A DNA stretch of 37,854 nucleotides from Stenotrophomonas maltophilia (GTDB taxonomy: Bacteria > Pseudomonadota > Gammaproteobacteria > Xanthomonadales > Xanthomonadaceae): positions 195,497 through 233,350 of the forward strand of contig NZ_RAUX01000001.1 of NCBI RefSeq assembly GCF_013464485.1. The letters run 5' to 3'. A model generated the notes under the pieces. The model was not told where the DNA came from and did not search any database. It was given only the letters and a program-made list of their open reading frames with translations. Below are positions 36,501 to 37,854 of the stretch, one piece after another. Positions within the stretch are counted from its first letter, which is position 1. Each line of letters begins with the position of its first letter. A program made the translations under genes and the position numbers.

Positions 36501-37207
36501 TCAGCCTGTCCGGTGGTCGCACCTCGCCGGGCACCGAGTGGCAGAGCAAGCTGGAATGGCGTCGCGATACGGGCGCCGAGCGGCGCACGCAATGGGTCAG
36601 CACCAACCGCCTCAGCCATCGCCTCAATGACAGCTGGCGCATCGCGGCACGTTTCAACTACGCCGATACCGACGATGCAATCAACCCGGTGGCCGGTGCG
36701 CGCTTCATCGAGGGCAACCTGGGCTTCGCCTACCGACCGTGGGATAACGACCGCTGGGCGCTGTTCGGTCGTTACAGCTACCTGTACGACCTGTCGACGA
36801 TGGGCCAGGTCAATGGCGTGGACTACGACCAGCGCACCCAGGTGCTGTCGCTGGAAGGTGTCTACCGCATCGACCAGCGCTGGGAAGTGGCGGCCAAGGC
36901 GGCGCGTCGCGAAGGCGAAGTGCGCTACGGACGTGGCACGGGGCCGTGGTTCGATTCGGCCACCAGCTTTGCTTCGGGCCAGCTGCGCTATGACCTGTAC
37001 TACCAGTGGCACGGTCTGCTGGAGTATCGCCTGCTGGACGTCCGTGACGGTGGCCGCAGGCAGGGTTGGCTGGCCGGTGTCGATCGCGATATCGGCCGCA
37101 ACTTCCGCGTGGGCGTCGGCTACAACTTCACCGACTTCAGTGACGACCTGACCCGGTTCGATTACACCCATCGCGGGTGGTACCTGAACCTGGTGGGGCG
37201 CTATTGA
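33518..37207 (+). CDS. Large outer-membrane beta-barrel protein paired with the DUF11/OmpA protein
   Basis: A 1229-residue exported protein with a signal peptide of about 33 residues (ending AVQA). The N-terminal 350 residues contain Ig/carboxypeptidase-regulatory-like modules (SLAIDEPGKATVRGEF, YGSRVRLRGRDLPLGASLKINGD). A conserved-looking linker, DPDLYYPTYGDDSLTQRDVDS, leads to a long run of alternating amphipathic strands rich in Tyr, Trp and Arg up to the last residues NLVGRY, a C-terminal barrel strand ending in Tyr. It is most likely an outer-membrane barrel that secretes, anchors or displays the giant protein encoded just upstream. ATG 33518 overlaps that gene's stop (ATGA), so the two are coupled. 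It lacks a TonB box or plug. I do not know a named family for it. Confidence 0.75.
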   Translation: MSAHHSAARRAACLPRAALYQALLLGLAGAVQAAPPAAEPPPIRCDGDQCKAQGELLFSLRSRSYDEPVTEGTSARSSSQALQPDRRVSLAIDEPGKATVRGEFMIRLPAGGAIWATEDPAMGQPELSVSAPGMVAFDEGRIVRPVEFYVRGNYTAFIQRLEVSVYRGSDTDRVAALATFELPVAAVAQGTWDGTLPASTPLRRGDRLVYVLRAFDAEGNVDETTAQSMQLVTPAEFERGNQQLRDALEDRRGTSVDANQAASLSLLQQVFDGNGLRQQNIPVYGSRVRLRGRDLPLGASLKINGDSYPLDQDRKFAAEYLMPIGHHAFDMRVERPDAPAIARTLEVDVSGQYLFGVGLADITVYQNKASGAGQDLARGERNDDVLSDGRLAFYLKAKTRGRYLLTAQADTQNRPLDELFTGFTTADPRDLFRSLDPDLYYPTYGDDSLTQRDVDSMGRFYLRMDWDKNQALWGNYNTGLTGTEYAQYVRSLYGAALSWRSRGANAWGDARSELRLFGSQAETAPGHSEFIGTGGSLYYLRHASILSGSDQVVLEIRDRTTGRVEQRVPMVRGADYEIDALQGRILLTRPLAQVSRENLRRISRDVPLDGYEQRLIVDYEWVPTGFDSDGITAGVRGKHWIGDHVAVGATYVDEQRAGQDYSLKGADLTLQAGRGTYLKVEHSRSEATNAPVFFSDNGGLSFSRLNPEGPREGEATAVEARVNLRELGWTQRDWSAGAWWRQVDGGYSVGRFDTGQRVREQGAELLGYVTDDFSLYARYSEARRGNESLIQAQATAEWRIGENDRLSAELRRVQEDRGLGGNVAGVLAAARYTHRIGTSLDVYGGGQLTVDDDHGRYADNDAVVAGGTWTFANLSTLGAEVSDGDRGTAAQVNAEYRLTPQHSFYGAFTQSTDRSEYDPLFNPNAQDGWTLGQRWRLSDQVNVFNESQFLKSGQESGLAHTFGMDFYPAVGWNAGFTLSNGKLDASSGQVDRKAVSLSGGRTSPGTEWQSKLEWRRDTGAERRTQWVSTNRLSHRLNDSWRIAARFNYADTDDAINPVAGARFIEGNLGFAYRPWDNDRWALFGRYSYLYDLSTMGQVNGVDYDQRTQVLSLEGVYRIDQRWEVAAKAARREGEVRYGRGTGPWFDSATSFASGQLRYDLYYQWHGLLEYRLLDVRDGGRRQGWLAGVDRDIGRNFRVGVGYNFTDFSDDLTRFDYTHRGWYLNLVGRY

Positions 37208-37222
37208 CGCAGGCAGCCGAGC

Positions 37223-37259
37223 GTAGGCCCGGCTCTTCAGGCATGAAATGCCGGGCTAC
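37223..37259. terminator. GTAG-ended stem-loop between convergent genes
   Basis: GTAG-G-CCCGGC (37223-37233) pairs with GCCGGGCTAC (37250-37259) with one bulged base. It lies in the 65-base gap between the barrel gene and the response regulator. There is no clear U-run. The GTAG end resembles the short REP-like GTAG palindromes described in Stenotrophomonas, but this is a single imperfect example. Confidence 0.45.
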
Positions 37260-37272
37260 GCCCGGCGACGGG

Positions 37273-37632
37273 TCACTCCTGCCTGAGCAGCTGTACCAGC
37301 TGGCGCAGGCGGTAGGGCTTGGGCAGGAACTCGACCTGATCGGGCAGGGGCGGCAGCTGCGAACGCGCATAGCCGGATGACAGGATCATCCGTGCCTGTG
37401 GCTGTTCGCGTGCCACGTGCTCGCTCAGCTCGATACCGGACATGCCGTTGGGCATGCTGACATCGCTGAACACCACGTCGAAGCGGGCCTCACCCTTGAG
37501 CAGTTCCGCGGCCTGGTGGCCATCGGCGGTGGTGGCGACTTCGATGCCGAAATCGCGCAGGGCCAGGCCGATCATCTCGCGCAGATCAGTCTGGTCTTCC
37601 ACCATCAGTACGCGGATCGGGTCATCGGTCAT
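37273..37632 (-). CDS. Single-domain response regulator (CheY-like)
   Basis: A 119-residue receiver domain with no output domain. The acidic pair is Glu12-Asp13, the phosphoacceptor is Asp57 in VVFSDVSMP, the Ser of the switch region is in ILSSGYA, and the conserved Lys is in FLPKPY. It overlaps the stop of the upstream histidine kinase by 11 bases, so the two form one unit. Stand-alone receivers of this type often act as the last domain of hybrid kinase phosphorelays or through protein contact. Its target is unknown. Confidence 0.93.
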   Translation of the reverse strand: MTDDPIRVLMVEDQTDLREMIGLALRDFGIEVATTADGHQAAELLKGEARFDVVFSDVSMPNGMSGIELSEHVAREQPQARMILSSGYARSQLPPLPDQVEFLPKPYRLRQLVQLLRQE

Positions 37633-37854
37633 GGGTTGCTTCCTCTATTGCAGGTAGCAGCAGGCTGACCGTGGTGCCGACACCGGGCGTGGTGGACACA
37701 TCGACGAAGCCGCCGCTCTGGGTGGTGAATCCGAACACCTGGCTCAGGCCCAGGCCGCTGCCCTTGCCGATGTCCTTGGTGGTGAAAAAGGGCTCGCTGG
37801 CCCGCTCGGCGATGTCGGCCGCCATGCCGTGGCCCTCGTCGCAGACGCTCAGGG
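37622..37854 (-). CDS. Histidine kinase, 3' end only (truncated by the window edge)
   Basis: The last 76 or so codons of a sensor kinase. The frame stays open to the window edge, and the residues before the internal Met (VCDEGHG) complete the G1 box of the HATPase_c domain. It continues with ASEPFFTTKDIGKGSGLGLSQVFGFTTQSGG (F and G2 boxes) and VSTTPGVGTTVSLLLP. The sensor and dimerisation domains lie outside the window. It is coupled to the following response regulator. Confidence 0.92.
   Translation of the reverse strand, partial: LSVCDEGHGMAADIAERASEPFFTTKDIGKGSGLGLSQVFGFTTQSGGFVDVSTTPGVGTTVSLLLPAIEEATHDR

Noticed and set aside
35072-37171. A 699-codon open frame antisense to the outer-membrane barrel gene
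   Set aside because: Antisense shadow of a GC-rich gene; no motif, start context or operon logic.

Overview
The window looks like a chromosomal segment of a GC-rich gammaproteobacterium of the Xanthomonadaceae, most likely Stenotrophomonas or a close relative. The clues are a GumD-type phosphoglucosyltransferase of almost exactly Xanthomonas length, Clp/CRP-type palindromes upstream of surface-polymer operons, and the general codon and GC style. The assignment is inferred from protein resemblance; no database was searched.

Layout. 23-1555 (-) is an antiquitin-type aldehyde dehydrogenase. An AT-rich control region (1556-1939) follows. 1940-15480 (+) is a Wzx/Wzy-type polysaccharide cluster: a leader ORF, GumD-like initiating transferase, Wzb phosphatase, Wzc tyrosine autokinase, sugar epimerase, two glycosyltransferase-like proteins (one KpsS-like), Wzx flippase, EpsG-type Wzy polymerase, O-acetyltransferase, and a Kdo-synthesis set kdsA-kdsC-kdsD. 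A bidirectional hairpin at 15488-15510 separates it from a convergent operon on the minus strand (20630 down to 15526), gfcA/yjbE-wza-gfcB/yjbF-gfcC/yjbG-gfcD/yjbH, which supplies the outer-membrane export and surface-assembly parts. Together the two operons could form one nearly complete capsule or exopolysaccharide machine. The middle of the cluster (about 9200-13060) is AT-richer than its surroundings, and wzy carries an uninterrupted run of nine G.

20740-26978 holds ordinary accessory genes: a PAP2 phosphatase, tRNA-Arg(CCT), a scar with a 37-bp copy of the tRNA 3' end about 0.8 kb downstream (probable remnant of an integrated element), a DapA-family aldolase, two GNAT acetyltransferases, an AraC regulator, a tandem UspA protein and a TetR regulator with an inverted-repeat operator candidate.

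27348-37207 is a two-gene operon (ATGA overlap) that I regard as the least described system here. It encodes a 2057-residue secreted protein (GEVED-like domain, about nine DUF11-like Ig modules including six regular 122-residue repeats each with four cysteines, and C-terminal OmpA-like domains) and a 1229-residue outer-membrane beta-barrel candidate. A Clp/CRP-like site lies upstream. The window ends in a convergent single-domain response regulator and the 3' end of its histidine kinase.
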